Below are positions 37,196 to 46,791 of a stretch of DNA of 64,000 nt, piece after piece. Position 1 is the stretch's first letter. Each line of letters begins with the position of its first letter. The notes beneath the pieces are model-generated. The model was given only the letters and a program-made list of their open reading frames with translations, did no database searches and was not told the origin of the DNA. The translations under genes were made by a program, and so were the position numbers. Source of the stretch: Azomonas macrocytogenes (GTDB lineage Bacteria > Pseudomonadota > Gammaproteobacteria > Pseudomonadales > Pseudomonadaceae); NCBI RefSeq assembly GCF_014191985.1, contig NZ_JACHXI010000003.1, forward strand, positions 124,001-188,000, in the 5' to 3' direction.

Positions 37196-37556
37196 GGTCA
37201 CCTTTCATGCCGTCATCGGCTTTTTCTTTATTGAGGTAGCATTAACGCTCCCACACGCGGTGACGTTCCCTGTCCGAAGCGCAACCAGTACTACGGCGAT
37301 GTGCAGTGACCAAGGTTCGTCCTGCTCTTGCAGGCCCGACTCGCACCTGATGTAGGGTTCGACCGTCTATCACTGAGCCAGTGCTACCGATACAGAGTTT
37401 CTTGAACGAGGGCCTGGGTAAGGGTTCCGTTTTTGCGCTGTGTATGCCGGGTTTCCACGAAGGGTTAATTCGGCCAACCCTGCACTGCAGGCCAAGGCAG
37501 AGCTTGCGGAACATTAATTTTCAAGGCGTGAAGCGGCATTAGGTGGATACTCGAAG
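37196..37556. other. 361-bp spacer upstream of ndvB
   Basis: No convincing gene: the minus-strand frame 37242-37514 lacks a ribosome site and family likeness. The stretch must hold the leftward ndvB promoter and the rightward promoter of the DUF1289 gene. I cannot place boxes. Confidence 0.35.
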
Positions 37557-37775
37557 ATGTCGAACCATCCAAGGGCACATGAAATGACCAAACACCCATG
37601 TGTGAACCGATGCACACCATCCAGCAAGGCATGCAAAGGCTGCCTGCGAACAGCGACCGAGATACGAGACTGGGACACCTACACAGTCGAGGAAAAGCTG
37701 AAGATCCTGGAGGATTTGGAGGTGAGAAAAAGAAGGTATGTGCCTGATCCGACTGCCTGTTCCGAAGTCGAATAG
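37557..37775 (+). CDS. DUF1289-family small cysteine-rich protein
   Basis: 72 residues (63 if ATG 37584 is used). The family pattern is clear: HPCVNRCTPSSKACKGCLRTATEIRDW, with cysteines spaced as in iron-sulfur or zinc proteins, then EEKLKILEDLEVRKRR. ATG 37557 has AGGTGG eleven bases ahead; ATG 37584 has AAGGG thirteen bases ahead, and the family usually begins close to the HPC. The function of DUF1289 proteins is not established. The stop codon is TAG, followed in the same frame by another open stretch (see 37776-37931). Confidence 0.85.
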   Translation: MSNHPRAHEMTKHPCVNRCTPSSKACKGCLRTATEIRDWDTYTVEEKLKILEDLEVRKRRYVPDPTACSEVE

Positions 37776-37931
37776 CAGGCAGGTGCTCATTTGCATCTGC
37801 ATCTGGACGAAATCCCCCGCGATCTGATCGACGACATCATTCTGCTGGCTGGCATCGATAAGATTAACGATCGCAAGCGCGTACAAGTCTGGCGTACGCC
37901 GGGCGACACCTCTGGTAGCATCAACCTCTAA
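37776..37931 (+). pseudogene. Open remnant in frame after the DUF1289 stop
   Basis: Fifty-one codons stay open directly after TAG in the same frame, from CAG 37776 to TAA 37929. They include LDEIPRDLIDDIILLAGI, then INDRKRVQVWRTPGDTSGS, an ordinary-looking protein sequence. The only start is TTG at 37791, without a ribosome site. It ends six bases before the GTG of the DUF4160 gene. I do not recognise it; it may be the 3' end of a truncated gene. Confidence 0.35.
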
Positions 37932-37937
37932 GGTTAA

Positions 37938-38186
37938 GTGGGTAAATCGATACCAACGCTTTTGCTCAAAGACGGTTTCCGCGTCTACTTCTACAGCAAC
38001 GAACAGGGTGAACCTGCTCACGTGCATGTTGATCACTCTGGACGTACTGCGAAAATCTGGCTGCATGACTGCAGCGTGGCCCGGAATATCGGTTTCTCGG
38101 CTAAAGACCTTGGCCGCGTTGTTCAGTTGGTGCGTGATCACAGCAACCAGTTCCAGGAGGTTTGGAATGGCCTTTTCAGTGCCTGA
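37938..38186 (+). CDS. DUF4160 protein
   Basis: 82 residues: MGKSIPTLLLKDGFRVYFYS, then EPAHVHVDHSGRTAKIWL, the H-V-H-V core of DUF4160. Starts with GTG, with AGG five bases ahead. It overlaps the next gene (DUF2442) by 20 bases. DUF4160-DUF2442 pairs occur widely in bacterial genomes and have been suspected to be toxin-antitoxin modules; that role is unproven. Confidence 0.88.
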   Translation: MGKSIPTLLLKDGFRVYFYSNEQGEPAHVHVDHSGRTAKIWLHDCSVARNIGFSAKDLGRVVQLVRDHSNQFQEVWNGLFSA

Positions 38187-38442
38187 TACAGATACTCGGG
38201 TGATGAATGTCACCCTTGACGAGAACCTTCTGACTGTCGAATTAATGGACGGTCGACTGATTTCAACGCCTCTTGCGTGGTATCCACGCTTACTGAACGC
38301 TACACCAGCGCAACGCAGCAATTGGGAGGTTTGCGGAGCTGGCCAAGGCATTCATTGGCCCGATCTGGATGAAGACCTGAGCACCGAAGGCATGTTACGA
38401 GGCTTGCGGTCTAAGGCATCGGCTCAAGATTTGCGCGTCTAA
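38167..38442 (+). CDS. DUF2442 protein
   Basis: 91 residues. VMNVTLDENLLTVELMDGRL, then STPLAWYPRLLNATPAQRSNWEVCGAGQGIHWP is the full DUF2442 pattern, ending in W-P-D-L-D-E-D-L-S-T-E-G-M-L-R-G. AGGAGG sits six bases before ATG and inside the DUF4160 reading frame. Partner of the preceding gene. Confidence 0.9.
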   Translation: MAFSVPDTDTRVMNVTLDENLLTVELMDGRLISTPLAWYPRLLNATPAQRSNWEVCGAGQGIHWPDLDEDLSTEGMLRGLRSKASAQDLRV

Positions 38443-38701
38443 CTGTGGACATCAGCAACACAGCCAGCCGGTCAGGTCATGGAATTCCGTTATGTTACGC
38501 AAAACGATCAAAATTAGGCGCGAACACTGCCAGGTCAAGTGCGAAGCGCAAGCCGCAGCCCGCGCAACGAGGAACGAGGAACGAGTGAGCAGGAACGGGT
38601 GAGCATTCGGCGAAGCGCACACTTGACCCCACACTGACTAAAAAATCTCTTGGCTTTGCTCTGGTCCCCACGGGATCGGAGCAGATGCTGCCCGGCGAGG
38701 G

Positions 38702-39595
38702 ATGCTTTTGCTCTTTGCTAGACTTCCCGGCTCCTTTGCAGTTTGGGAGTACTACCAATTGTCGAAGGCACGCCGTACATGGAACGACGCCGCTGCTCGC
38801 TGGGTGCGCGAAACTCAGCACAAAGCCGACCACGCCAAAGACCAAGCCAAACCACGCTGGCTCTCACCGCACCTTTCACAACGCTACTTGGACGAAATCA
38901 CTCGCGACCTGGTCGACGACATCGCTCAATTCAAGCTCCAGGACTCAACACCCGCCACCGTCAACCGCTACCTCGCCCTGATACGCGCCATCCTGCACAT
39001 GGCCCGCGATGAGTGGGAATGGATAGCCCGCGTACCGCGCATACGGCTCCTACACGAACAAACGAAGCGAGTCCGATGGCTAACCCCAAAAGAAGCCGAA
39101 CGCCTCATATACGAGCTTCCAGAGCACCTGGCCGCCATGGCTAGATTCACCCTCGCCACAGGATTACGCCAACGCAACGTCAGCTACCTGCGTTGGGACC
39201 AGGTCGACCTGGAACGATCCATGGCCTGGATTCACGCTGACCAGGCGAAATCGCGCAAAGCCATTGCCGTGCCATTGAATACCGCCGCGATGCAGGTACT
39301 CAGGTCACAGAAAGGCAGAAATCGAGAATGGGTGTTCGTCTACAACGGCAAGCCGGTGGATCGAACCAGCACGGCAGCATGGAAGAAAGCGTTGGAGAGG
39401 GCGGGAATCAAGAACTTCAGATGGCATGACTTGCGCCACACCTGGGCGTCATGGCATGCCCAGGCAGGTACATCGCTACACGAGCTGATGGAGCTAGGAG
39501 GCTGGTCGTGCATGGAGATGGTGCTGAGATATGCCCATCTTGCGGGTGAGCATCTGAAGCGACCGGCGAGCAACATTGAACAGTTGCTGAAGTAA
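38702..39595 (+). CDS. int: Tyrosine-recombinase integrase, N-terminus truncated
   Basis: 297 residues with an intact catalytic core. ATGLRQRNVSYLRWDQVDL carries the first Arg, DQAKSRKAIAVPL the Lys. WHDLRHTWASWHAQAG supplies His-x-x-Arg, then LGGWS near the second His, and YAHLAGEHLKRPA the nucleophilic Tyr. The SAM-like core-binding domain is present (RRTWNDAAARWVRE, then TPATVNRYLALIRAILHMA). The usual N-terminal arm-binding domain is missing: the first 20 residues (MLLLFARLPGSFAVWEYY) look unlike it and there is no ribosome site. It ends 22 bp from the 3' end of tRNA-Phe, the classic attachment site. It is probably inactive or altered in site control. Confidence 0.85.
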   Translation: MLLLFARLPGSFAVWEYYQLSKARRTWNDAAARWVRETQHKADHAKDQAKPRWLSPHLSQRYLDEITRDLVDDIAQFKLQDSTPATVNRYLALIRAILHMARDEWEWIARVPRIRLLHEQTKRVRWLTPKEAERLIYELPEHLAAMARFTLATGLRQRNVSYLRWDQVDLERSMAWIHADQAKSRKAIAVPLNTAAMQVLRSQKGRNREWVFVYNGKPVDRTSTAAWKKALERAGIKNFRWHDLRHTWASWHAQAGTSLHELMELGGWSCMEMVLRYAHLAGEHLKRPASNIEQLLK

Positions 39596-39616
39596 ACGAC
39601 GGCGACCTACGTGAGA

Positions 39617-39693
39617 TGGTGCCCAGGGACGGAATCGAACCGCCGACACGGGGATTTTCAATCCCCTGCTCTACCAACTGAGCTACCTGGGCA
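39617..39693 (-). tRNA. tRNA-Phe (anticodon GAA)
   Basis: On the minus strand the gene reads TGCCCAGGTAGCTCAG at the 5' end, has an anticodon stem GGGGA/TCCCC around the TGAAAAT loop with anticodon GAA, the TTCGATTC T-arm, and 3' CCTGGGCA plus encoded CCA. All four stems pair. The integrase gene abuts its 3' end, and yggX lies on the 5' side. Confidence 0.98.
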
Positions 39694-39791
39694 ACGGGGC
39701 GCAATTAAACGAGTTTGCAGGCTGGGTGTCAACCCGCCGGATTAAATTTTTTCAGGGTTTACCGGCGGTTAGGGGCAAGGTGTGGATTAGG

Positions 39792-40067
39792 TCATTTCAC
39801 GGGTGGCGGAACGTAGCCTTCGGCCTGGGCGTAGTCTTCGCCGGAGAGAAATTTGTCCATCTCGCTCTGGAGGAATTTGCGATCCTCTGTGTTCATCATG
39901 TTCAGACGTTTTTCATTGATCAGCAGGGTTTGGTGTTTTTGCCATTCCTCCCATGCCTTTTGGGAGACGTTGTTGTAGATGTCTTCTCCCTTGGGGCCGG
40001 GGTAGGGCGGGCGGTCGAGGCCGGGGAGTTGTTCCTTGAATTTGCGGCAGTTCACGGTGCGGGTCAT
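39792..40067 (-). CDS. yggX: Fe(2+)-trafficking protein YggX
   Basis: A small 91-residue cytosolic protein that protects iron-sulfur clusters from oxidation and is regulated with oxidative stress in enterics. The family signature is complete: [58 protein letters not shown]. Its ATG overlaps the mutY stop by four bases; asmA-mutY-yggX-tRNA-Phe is a Pseudomonas gene order. Confidence 0.96.
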   Translation of the reverse strand: MTRTVNCRKFKEQLPGLDRPPYPGPKGEDIYNNVSQKAWEEWQKHQTLLINEKRLNMMNTEDRKFLQSEMDKFLSGEDYAQAEGYVPPPVK

Positions 40068-41131
40068 GGTATGTCTCCTGCGTTGAGCGCTTCAACCGCG
40101 TGCTTGAGCAGTTTTTTGATCGGGGCGGCGAGGCCCAGGCGCGGCGGCGAGGCCAGGTTATACCAGAGCCAGTCGGCCTCGGCCATTTGTGGCGCGGCGT
40201 TGTCGACTCTGATCAACCAGGGTTCTATGGCTAATTGAAAGTGGCTGAAGGTATGGGTGATAACGGGCAGTTCCTGACTATTGCTCAGTTGTAGTGCATG
40301 CCGTTCGGCAAGCGGTTCCAGAGCAGACAGGTCATCGAGCTCCGGCAGGCTCCACAGGCCACCCCAGAGCCCGCTGGATGGGCGACGGTAAAGCAGGACG
40401 TCACCCTGGTCATTGATCATCAACGGCATCAAGGTGCGTTTTTGCGGTAGCGTCTTGCGCGGTTTGGCGGTAGGAAAATCGGTTTCGCGGCCTAACCGAT
40501 GCGCCTGGCAACTGCTTTGTAGCGGGCAGAGCAGGCAACTGGGCTTGCTGCGTGTGCAGAGTGTAGCGCCAAGGTCCATCATCGCCTGGGTGTAGTGGGC
40601 TGCTCGTGCTACGGGCATGAAGCGCTCGGCGGCCTCCCATAGACGTTTGGCCACTTTGGGTTCGCCAGGATAGCCGTCGATGGCGAGGTAGCGAGCCAGT
40701 ACGCGCTTGACATTGCCGTCGAGAATCGGTGCGCGCAGGTTCATGGCGATGCTGGCGATGGCACCCGCAGTGGAGCGGCCGATGCCGGGGAGCTCTGCCA
40801 ACTGTTCGACCGAGCAGGGAAATTCGCCAGCGTACTGCTCCACGACGATCTTCGCCGTCTTGTGCAGGTTGCGGGCGCGGCTGTAGTAGCCGAGCCCGGT
40901 CCATAGATGCAGGACTTCATCTTCCGGCGCGCCAGCCAATGACTGCACGGTCGGCAGCGTGGCCATGAAGTGTTCGTAGTAGCCGAGCACGGTAGCGACC
41001 TGGGTCTGCTGCAGCATGATTTCCGAAACCCAGACCCGATAAGGGGTGATGTCCTGCTGCCAGGGCAGGTCCTTGCGGCCGTGGCGGTCGAACCACTCCA
41101 ATACCGCCGGGCCGAACGCTTCAGGACTCAT
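40064..41131 (-). CDS. mutY: Adenine DNA glycosylase MutY
   Basis: Removes adenine mispaired with 8-oxoguanine. 355 residues: HhH-GPD core with [20 protein letters not shown] and [17 protein letters not shown], which includes the helix-hairpin-helix; catalytic Asp in [12 protein letters not shown]. The iron-sulfur cluster loop is [17 protein letters not shown], and the C-terminal part is the Nudix-like 8-oxoG recognition domain. Overlaps both neighbours by four bases, so asmA, mutY and yggX are translated from one message. Confidence 0.97.
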   Translation of the reverse strand: MSPEAFGPAVLEWFDRHGRKDLPWQQDITPYRVWVSEIMLQQTQVATVLGYYEHFMATLPTVQSLAGAPEDEVLHLWTGLGYYSRARNLHKTAKIVVEQYAGEFPCSVEQLAELPGIGRSTAGAIASIAMNLRAPILDGNVKRVLARYLAIDGYPGEPKVAKRLWEAAERFMPVARAAHYTQAMMDLGATLCTRSKPSCLLCPLQSSCQAHRLGRETDFPTAKPRKTLPQKRTLMPLMINDQGDVLLYRRPSSGLWGGLWSLPELDDLSALEPLAERHALQLSNSQELPVITHTFSHFQLAIEPWLIRVDNAAPQMAEADWLWYNLASPPRLGLAAPIKKLLKHAVEALNAGDIP

Positions 41132-43371
41132 CTATTGAACAGCCCCTTGAGCTTGTCCTTCAGCTCGGGGCTGACCTTGTCGCCCAGTTTTTTGTCGATT
41201 TTCTCGTCAAGTTTGTCCTGAAGTTTATCGCCGGCGAGCTTGGTAGCAATCTTGGTCAGGCCGTCCTGGTCCAGACGGCAGGCCTTGGCGCCCAGTTCCA
41301 GTGGTCCGCGGCAACGCAGTGGCAGTTCGATGCCGGTGTAGCGCTCGTTGATCTGGCAAGCCGGGTCGGGCATGTCGCTCTTGTCGCCTTCGAGAAGTAC
41401 GCCAATGCGATAGTCCATGCCCAGCACACGCAAGTCCACGTCGCCATTTCCCTTGACGGTGAGCCCCGGAATACTGGCCTGGAGATCGCGGTTGCTGGCT
41501 ACGCCATTGTTGAAGGTCAGGCTGCCGCCGAGCTTGCGGAACGGAGTGTCCTTGGCCCGTGGTTCGCTGCTGAGCGCCTTGCGGTTGAGCGTGGCGATGG
41601 CGCGGCAGATTTGCTGTTCGAGGTTGGCCTGGACCAGGACGCCGTTCTTGAGAGCGAAGTCCAGGGTGCCGTCGAGGGCGTTGACCCAGGCTCTTTGGCT
41701 GTTGCCTTGTGTGCGCAGCTTGGTGTTCAGATCGAGCAGGCCTTTGACGATGTCTTTCTGCTGCTTGGCTTCGAGCATTTGCTCGACCGGCACGTTGGCG
41801 ATATGGCCCTGGAAGCCGATCTGTGGATTGTCGCTGCGGGCGTCGAGGCTGGCGTTTGCCCGGATCTGACCGCCGTGCAGGTTGCTGCGTAGCTCTTCAA
41901 GACGCAGTTGTCCGGCCGCACTGCGCGCCTTCATGCTGAAGTTTTCCAGTGGCAGCCTGGCCAGGGTCAGTTGGCCTACGGCGAAGGAAAGCTGGGTATC
42001 GAGGCGGCGCAGTTGTTCGAGCGGCAGGATTTTTTCGTTGCTCCAGCTCTGCTGGGTCGGTTTGTCCGGCAGGGGTGTAGTGCTACCGGCTGCGATGCCC
42101 GCTTCGGTTTTCTGGACTTCGCTCTTGCGTGCCGCGCTGGCGGTCTGGTCTTTCTGGTCAGCCGGGGGCAAGTAGCGGTCGAGATCGAGACGGTCACCCT
42201 TGAGGTCGACTCGCAGGGCCTGGGTGGCGAAGTCATCGATGGCCAGGCGGCCGGTCAGGGTGCTGCCATCCAGCTTGAGATTGAGTTTTTCCAAGGCTAG
42301 GCTTTTCTGCGTTCCAGCCAGTTGAGTGACCAACTCGACACTGTCCAGCGCCTTATCGTCCGCCATGGCCGGGAGCTGTTGGCCAATGCCTTGGAGAAAA
42401 TCGCCGAGATTGAACTGGGCAATGGACAGGGTGCCGGAGAATTTCGGTTCGCTTTGCAGATCGTGAGCTTTCAGTTCGCCAAGCGTGCGCAGTTGATTGA
42501 TATCGAGCTTCATGGCGTTCCATTCGGCGGTTTGCGCGGTAAGGTCCGCCAGCAGTTCGCCCTGTGCGCTGAAGGTTGCGGTTTTGCCCTTGAGTGGCTC
42601 GCCTGACGCTTCTCCGGTGAGCTTCAAACCTTCGAACTGGTAACGCTTGAGGCCTGTGTCGAAGCGCAGGTTGCCTTGCAGTTCGCTCTGCACGCGCATG
42701 ACCGGCTGGTTGGTGCTGAACAGGGCATTGAGTTTGAGCGGGACCGGAGCGCCTTCGCGAATGGTTCCGGTGGTCAGTGCGATGTTTTCGGCGCCGAATT
42801 GCTGGCCGCTGCGGGCGTCGCGATAGGCGATGCTGGAGTTCTTAACGGTCAGGCTGTCGATATCCAGGACCAGCGGTTTGGCTGCACTGTCCGGTTCGTC
42901 GCTGTTTCCGGCCGGGGTTTCAGGTGTTTGCTCCTGTGCGGTCGTGGCCTGATCCTGCGTGGTGGCCGGCGGTTGGCCTACGCCCTCCCAGTTGCCTTTG
43001 CCTTGCTCATCACGGGCAAGCGTGAGGGCAAGGCCATCGACGGTGATATCGCTCATCTGGATCTGGCGCTGCAAGAGCGGCAACACGCGTATGGAAAGAC
43101 CAAGCATGCGTAGGTTGGCGAACGGCTGGTCGGGCGTGCGCACGCTGGCCAGACGGGTGTCCTGCAGTTCCAGGCCGAGCCAGGGAAACAGGCTCCAGCC
43201 GATATTGCCGTCGATACCGAGTTCGAGCCCGGCTTTTTCGCGTGCCAGCCGGCGAATCTCGTCTTTGTAATCGTTAGGGTCGAACAGGTGGGTCAAGGCG
43301 AAGCCCAGGCCCACGATGAGCAACAACAACCCCAGGACGACTAGCCCCAGGATTTTGCCAAGCGCTTTCAT
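41128..43371 (-). CDS. AsmA-family inner-membrane protein
   Basis: 747 residues, with one N-terminal membrane anchor (ILGLVVLGLLLLIVGLGFAL) and the rest periplasmic. The AsmA N-terminal domain follows (FDPNDYKDEIRRLAREKAGLELGIDGNIGWSL), then a long repetitive beta-strand region. The C-terminal AsmA-like domain contains LNTKLRTQGNSQRAWVNALD and FRKLGGSLTFNNGVASNRDL. AsmA-like proteins are now viewed as bridge-like lipid carriers between inner and outer membrane. The Gln/Thr/Glu-rich insert near 135-165 is a linker. First gene of the asmA-mutY-yggX unit. Confidence 0.92.
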   Translation of the reverse strand: MKALGKILGLVVLGLLLLIVGLGFALTHLFDPNDYKDEIRRLAREKAGLELGIDGNIGWSLFPWLGLELQDTRLASVRTPDQPFANLRMLGLSIRVLPLLQRQIQMSDITVDGLALTLARDEQGKGNWEGVGQPPATTQDQATTAQEQTPETPAGNSDEPDSAAKPLVLDIDSLTVKNSSIAYRDARSGQQFGAENIALTTGTIREGAPVPLKLNALFSTNQPVMRVQSELQGNLRFDTGLKRYQFEGLKLTGEASGEPLKGKTATFSAQGELLADLTAQTAEWNAMKLDINQLRTLGELKAHDLQSEPKFSGTLSIAQFNLGDFLQGIGQQLPAMADDKALDSVELVTQLAGTQKSLALEKLNLKLDGSTLTGRLAIDDFATQALRVDLKGDRLDLDRYLPPADQKDQTASAARKSEVQKTEAGIAAGSTTPLPDKPTQQSWSNEKILPLEQLRRLDTQLSFAVGQLTLARLPLENFSMKARSAAGQLRLEELRSNLHGGQIRANASLDARSDNPQIGFQGHIANVPVEQMLEAKQQKDIVKGLLDLNTKLRTQGNSQRAWVNALDGTLDFALKNGVLVQANLEQQICRAIATLNRKALSSEPRAKDTPFRKLGGSLTFNNGVASNRDLQASIPGLTVKGNGDVDLRVLGMDYRIGVLLEGDKSDMPDPACQINERYTGIELPLRCRGPLELGAKACRLDQDGLTKIATKLAGDKLQDKLDEKIDKKLGDKVSPELKDKLKGLFNR

Positions 43372-43484
43372 GCCAAATCCTTATGTGTATCTTGAGGAAG
43401 TGACTGAGTATAGCGCGGTGCTTTCAGAGTGCAGGATCGCTCAATGTCTGCTGCGCATAAGCCATACGGCGTAAAAATAGCTTC

Positions 43485-44049
43485 GGAATACTCATTCTGA
43501 TGCCTACCGGCCGTCCAGCGGGCGTAAATAACCTGCTGGAACGAGACTTCACGGCTCTGGAACCCGAGCGTAAATGGATTACGGACATCACGCAGATTGC
43601 CACTTTGTAAGGCAAGCTGTTCCTGTGCGTGGTACTCGACCTGTACAGCAAACTGGTGATCGGTTGGTCGATGCATCACCGCCAGGATCGGCAGAGGGTA
43701 ATTCGAGCTGTGGAGATGGCGATCTGGCAACGTCAGGGTGACTGGTCGGTGATCCTGCATTCGGATCGCGGCAGCCAGTGCTGACTATCAACGATTTCTG
43801 AGTCGCAACACGTTGGTTTGCAGCATGAGTGCGGTTGGTCGTTGTGGCGATAACGCTGCCTGCGAAGGCTTCTTCCGGATGCTCAAGCGAGAGCGTGTTG
43901 CTCACCAATCGTATCGGACACGTGATGAAGCACGAGCGGATCTATTTGACTACCTTGAACGGTTTCACAACCCAAGAATGCGTCGTAGAGTCGCCCGGCA
44001 AGATTTGAAGTGTTCAACCCTTTCAAAACCGTCCGTGGAAATGGGGTAG
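43485..44049 (+). pseudogene. IS3-family transposase (OrfB, rve domain) remnant
   Basis: The plus strand reads NLLERDFTALEPERKWITDITQI, in-frame stop, GKLFLCVVLDLYSKLVIGWSM, then SVILHSDRGSQ and a second stop. A shifted frame resumes SAVGRCGDNAACEGFF, then YRTRDEARADLFDYLERFHNP. The DDE order (ITD, HSD, CEGFF with E) is that of IS3 OrfB (IS51/IS407-like). Two stops, frameshifts and a missing 5' part make it dead. It sits at the left border of the insertion between asmA and panZ-hisB. Confidence 0.8.
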
Positions 44050-44181
44050 AACCCCATATCGCACCCTGTGTAACCTAGATCCGCATGCACTCGTGGTAGA
44101 GAAACCTATTCACTCGCTCACCCACCCCGAGCATAAACGATGTCGCCTGGTGACAACCCTACTTACTCGCCTGAGATGTGT

Positions 44182-46791
44182 TCACTTTGTATGATCCGAC
44201 TCCAGTAACAGGCCGTGGCGCCCCTGCGGGGGTGCCGAGAGCGGCACTGCCACGCGCCTCGTTTCCGCGACCCGGGATGCGCGCGCCACTGAGCCTGCCA
44301 GTGCCCGCCAACGCGAAAGGAACACGGCGGCCGAACCGAGGTTGGAAATCAGGCCCACGCGAAGGCTACCGAAACCCGCAACGAAACCACTGGCGACACC
44401 CAGCAGGTTTGCCAGGTAGACCGTTCGATAGTCGGCCTGTAACCGATTGAGATGCGTAATAGCACCCGCTCGCGGCGCCAGTAGCGCGCGAAGATCATCA
44501 CGCAACAAAACGATATCGGCCGTGTCGCGCGACAGGTTCGCCAGACCGGCGAGAGAAATTGAGACAATGCTCGCGGCACTGACCACCGCCGCCTCAGGAT
44601 CGGTTCCATCGCCAAGCCAAGCTGTGTGCGCACTGAGCGAACGAATCGTCGACGCTTTGGCTTGCGTGTCGAGACCGCCAAACACCGCATCGAAGCCAAT
44701 GCCCTCCGTGCGCGCTTCGGCCTCGTCTTGGGGCGCGCCAGAAACATGCACGAAGCGCGCCTCGGGATGTTGCGCGCGTAAGGCTGTGACGATCTCGGCC
44801 ACGCGCAGAGCGCCCTGCCGCTCAAACTGAATGACGCCCAGAATGCGGCGATCACGCGTGACGACTAGCGGCCGTACAGCCGGGTCGTCCAAGGCTTGCG
44901 CCGCGAGCCGCTCCACCAGATTCAATATCTTGCTTGAGGGTGCCACGAAATGCTCGGCCAATGCCCGCGCCGGCGTCGTGACGACAATCTCGGCACCCGA
45001 GCGATCCCAGAAACTCACCGCACCGGCATGCTGACGTCGGCTACGCGTCAAAGACGGCGTACTGTCCTCGTCGAGCTCCTGATGCAGGGCGATGGCCCGG
45101 GCGTCGTCGTGTCCTGCAAACGCAGAGGCGGCGAATACAAGCGCTTCGTACCCAGCCGCACGCGTTACCGCATTAACTTTCGCAACATTGACGCTACGCT
45201 GGACAAAATCAACGCTATCGTCGAATACATAAACGTCGACGGCCGACAACTGGTCGAGCGAGGCCGGGTGTCGAATCAAGACACCTTGGCTCAACAGCTC
45301 CGCAATCGCGGTCAGCGCCGATACGTGCGCGCTCAGGCGCGGCGCAGTCGCATAGTCCGGCCGAATCACGACTTGCGACAAACGTGGAGTGCGTGTCGCA
45401 AGCAACAGCAAGGCTGCTGCCGCTAATGCGGGTTTGGCGTTGCGGTTGGCAATCCGTTCTGCTTCGGCGCTCGAAGGCAAAGCCGTCAACACACCACGAG
45501 GGAGTGTGCCACTCAGTACGGCCAGCGTGGTATCTACGCCCACGCGCTCGACCCGCACCGTCAACGAGCCTTCACGCACAAACGTACCGGCGTAAACCCA
45601 ATCGCCAACGGTCTTGTCCGCCGCACCACGTGCGCCGGTCAGAATGTCTTCGTCAATGGACGCGTTACCGTCGATTACCACTCCATCGGCGGGCAGAAAA
45701 TCGCCTGCGTGCACTAGGATCGCAGCACCAGGCTTCAAGTCTCCCAAATCGATGGAGATTTCACCGTGGCGCGTGTCCTCGAGACGTGCCCATGCCAAGC
45801 GGCGGCGCTGTTCGGCAAACAAGCGTCGTTCGGCGTTCGCGACCAGCCGATTGGCCAGGGACGGCCACAATTGGCGAAAAACCGACATTACGCCTGATGC
45901 AAACGGCAGGCGATTCCAAAGCAGGAAGCCAAGGCCGGCCGTATATAGCGCGGGTAATCCGATCCGGCCGCGCGCCAAATCACGCAGAGCGGCAAACAGG
46001 TTTGGCAGCGCATAGAGGGCCGCCGCCGCAGTAGCCCAAGGGAGTAGCACAGGCCGCAGGAATTGGGCGGTAAACGAAAACGCCAACAGGCCCGTGGCCA
46101 CAATGAGCTTACGTGGACGAGGCACTAGCGGCTCGCCATCCACGACTTCTGGCCAGGCGCGTTCGGCCAAGCGTAGGATCTGCTCGATGCCGATCAAGGC
46201 TGAGTCATAAACAATCAGCACGCTTGCCCCGAGCCTCACCGAGCGTACTTCCGTTACGCCATGCACGGATCGAAGCAGGTCCTCGAAACGCTCGCGTGTC
46301 CCATGCTGCCGGAGCAACGGGTGGCCGATTAACAGATGCGCCTCAGCCAGCACCCGCGTGCGGAAAGTGGTCAAGGTGTTGCCGGCTCGGGTAACACGTA
46401 CCGGCAGTCCGTATGCTGGACCCGCTAGGTCAAGGGCAGCAGTGCGTGGTGCCACCGCCTGCGTCACCCCGTTGCCCACTTCGCGCAACAGTGCTGCCAG
46501 CCGTTGCCAGACCGCTGTGGCATCGGCCGACGGCGCAAGATCGATCGTGACCTTACTGTGTTCGCGCCGCACCACGATCGAGCGCACCTCGTCCAACCCA
46601 AATGCTTGATCGATCAACCAGCGGGCACGGCGATCATCGTCAAGGAAGAGATCTCCATGGATCAACTGGAGACGTCGTGCATTAAGACGTACCTCAAAAG
46701 CCCCACTGCCGCGAGGCTGTTGCCGGGCCCGGTCAAGTACGAGGTAATCCGAGGTGTCGCGCCTCGATACGACGTGCGTACCCAAAACCAT
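44182..46791 (-). CDS. Catalytically degraded P-type ATPase (pseudo-ATPase)
   Basis: 869 residues from ATG 46791, chosen because AAGGAGAAGG sits just ahead; an in-frame extension to 46890 is rejected. Two N-terminal ferredoxin-like, HMA2-type domains without metal-binding Cys-x-x-Cys (about 25-105 and 145-215), then membrane helices, actuator and P/N-domain remnants. Key sites are altered. The actuator TGES is T385-G-A-R, losing the dephosphorylating Glu. The phosphorylation loop DKTGT is D524-D-S-V-D, keeping the Asp but losing Lys and Thr. GDGxND is GDGTDP at 727-732. The CPx position reads RPDYATAPRL. The frame is long, uninterrupted and well translated, so the loss looks selected, not recent decay. 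It is divergent from an intact relative at 47321. It could be a regulator or partner subunit of that enzyme. Confidence 0.8.
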   Translation of the reverse strand: MVLGTHVVSRRDTSDYLVLDRARQQPRGSGAFEVRLNARRLQLIHGDLFLDDDRRARWLIDQAFGLDEVRSIVVRREHSKVTIDLAPSADATAVWQRLAALLREVGNGVTQAVAPRTAALDLAGPAYGLPVRVTRAGNTLTTFRTRVLAEAHLLIGHPLLRQHGTRERFEDLLRSVHGVTEVRSVRLGASVLIVYDSALIGIEQILRLAERAWPEVVDGEPLVPRPRKLIVATGLLAFSFTAQFLRPVLLPWATAAAALYALPNLFAALRDLARGRIGLPALYTAGLGFLLWNRLPFASGVMSVFRQLWPSLANRLVANAERRLFAEQRRRLAWARLEDTRHGEISIDLGDLKPGAAILVHAGDFLPADGVVIDGNASIDEDILTGARGAADKTVGDWVYAGTFVREGSLTVRVERVGVDTTLAVLSGTLPRGVLTALPSSAEAERIANRNAKPALAAAALLLLATRTPRLSQVVIRPDYATAPRLSAHVSALTAIAELLSQGVLIRHPASLDQLSAVDVYVFDDSVDFVQRSVNVAKVNAVTRAAGYEALVFAASAFAGHDDARAIALHQELDEDSTPSLTRSRRQHAGAVSFWDRSGAEIVVTTPARALAEHFVAPSSKILNLVERLAAQALDDPAVRPLVVTRDRRILGVIQFERQGALRVAEIVTALRAQHPEARFVHVSGAPQDEAEARTEGIGFDAVFGGLDTQAKASTIRSLSAHTAWLGDGTDPEAAVVSAASIVSISLAGLANLSRDTADIVLLRDDLRALLAPRAGAITHLNRLQADYRTVYLANLLGVASGFVAGFGSLRVGLISNLGSAAVFLSRWRALAGSVARASRVAETRRVAVPLSAPPQGRHGLLLESDHTK

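Noticed and set aside
37242..37514. 90-codon minus-strand frame upstream of ndvB
   Set aside because: No ribosome site, Arg/Ser-rich, no recognisable domain.
22411..39616. Second copy of the tRNA-Phe 3' end marking the left border of the island
   Set aside because: Looked for the sequence of the T-arm and acceptor end by eye and found none; an imperfect or short repeat could have been missed.
43485..44049. Programmed frameshifting in an active IS3 element
   Set aside because: Several in-frame stops and lost 5' part, so it cannot yield a working OrfAB.
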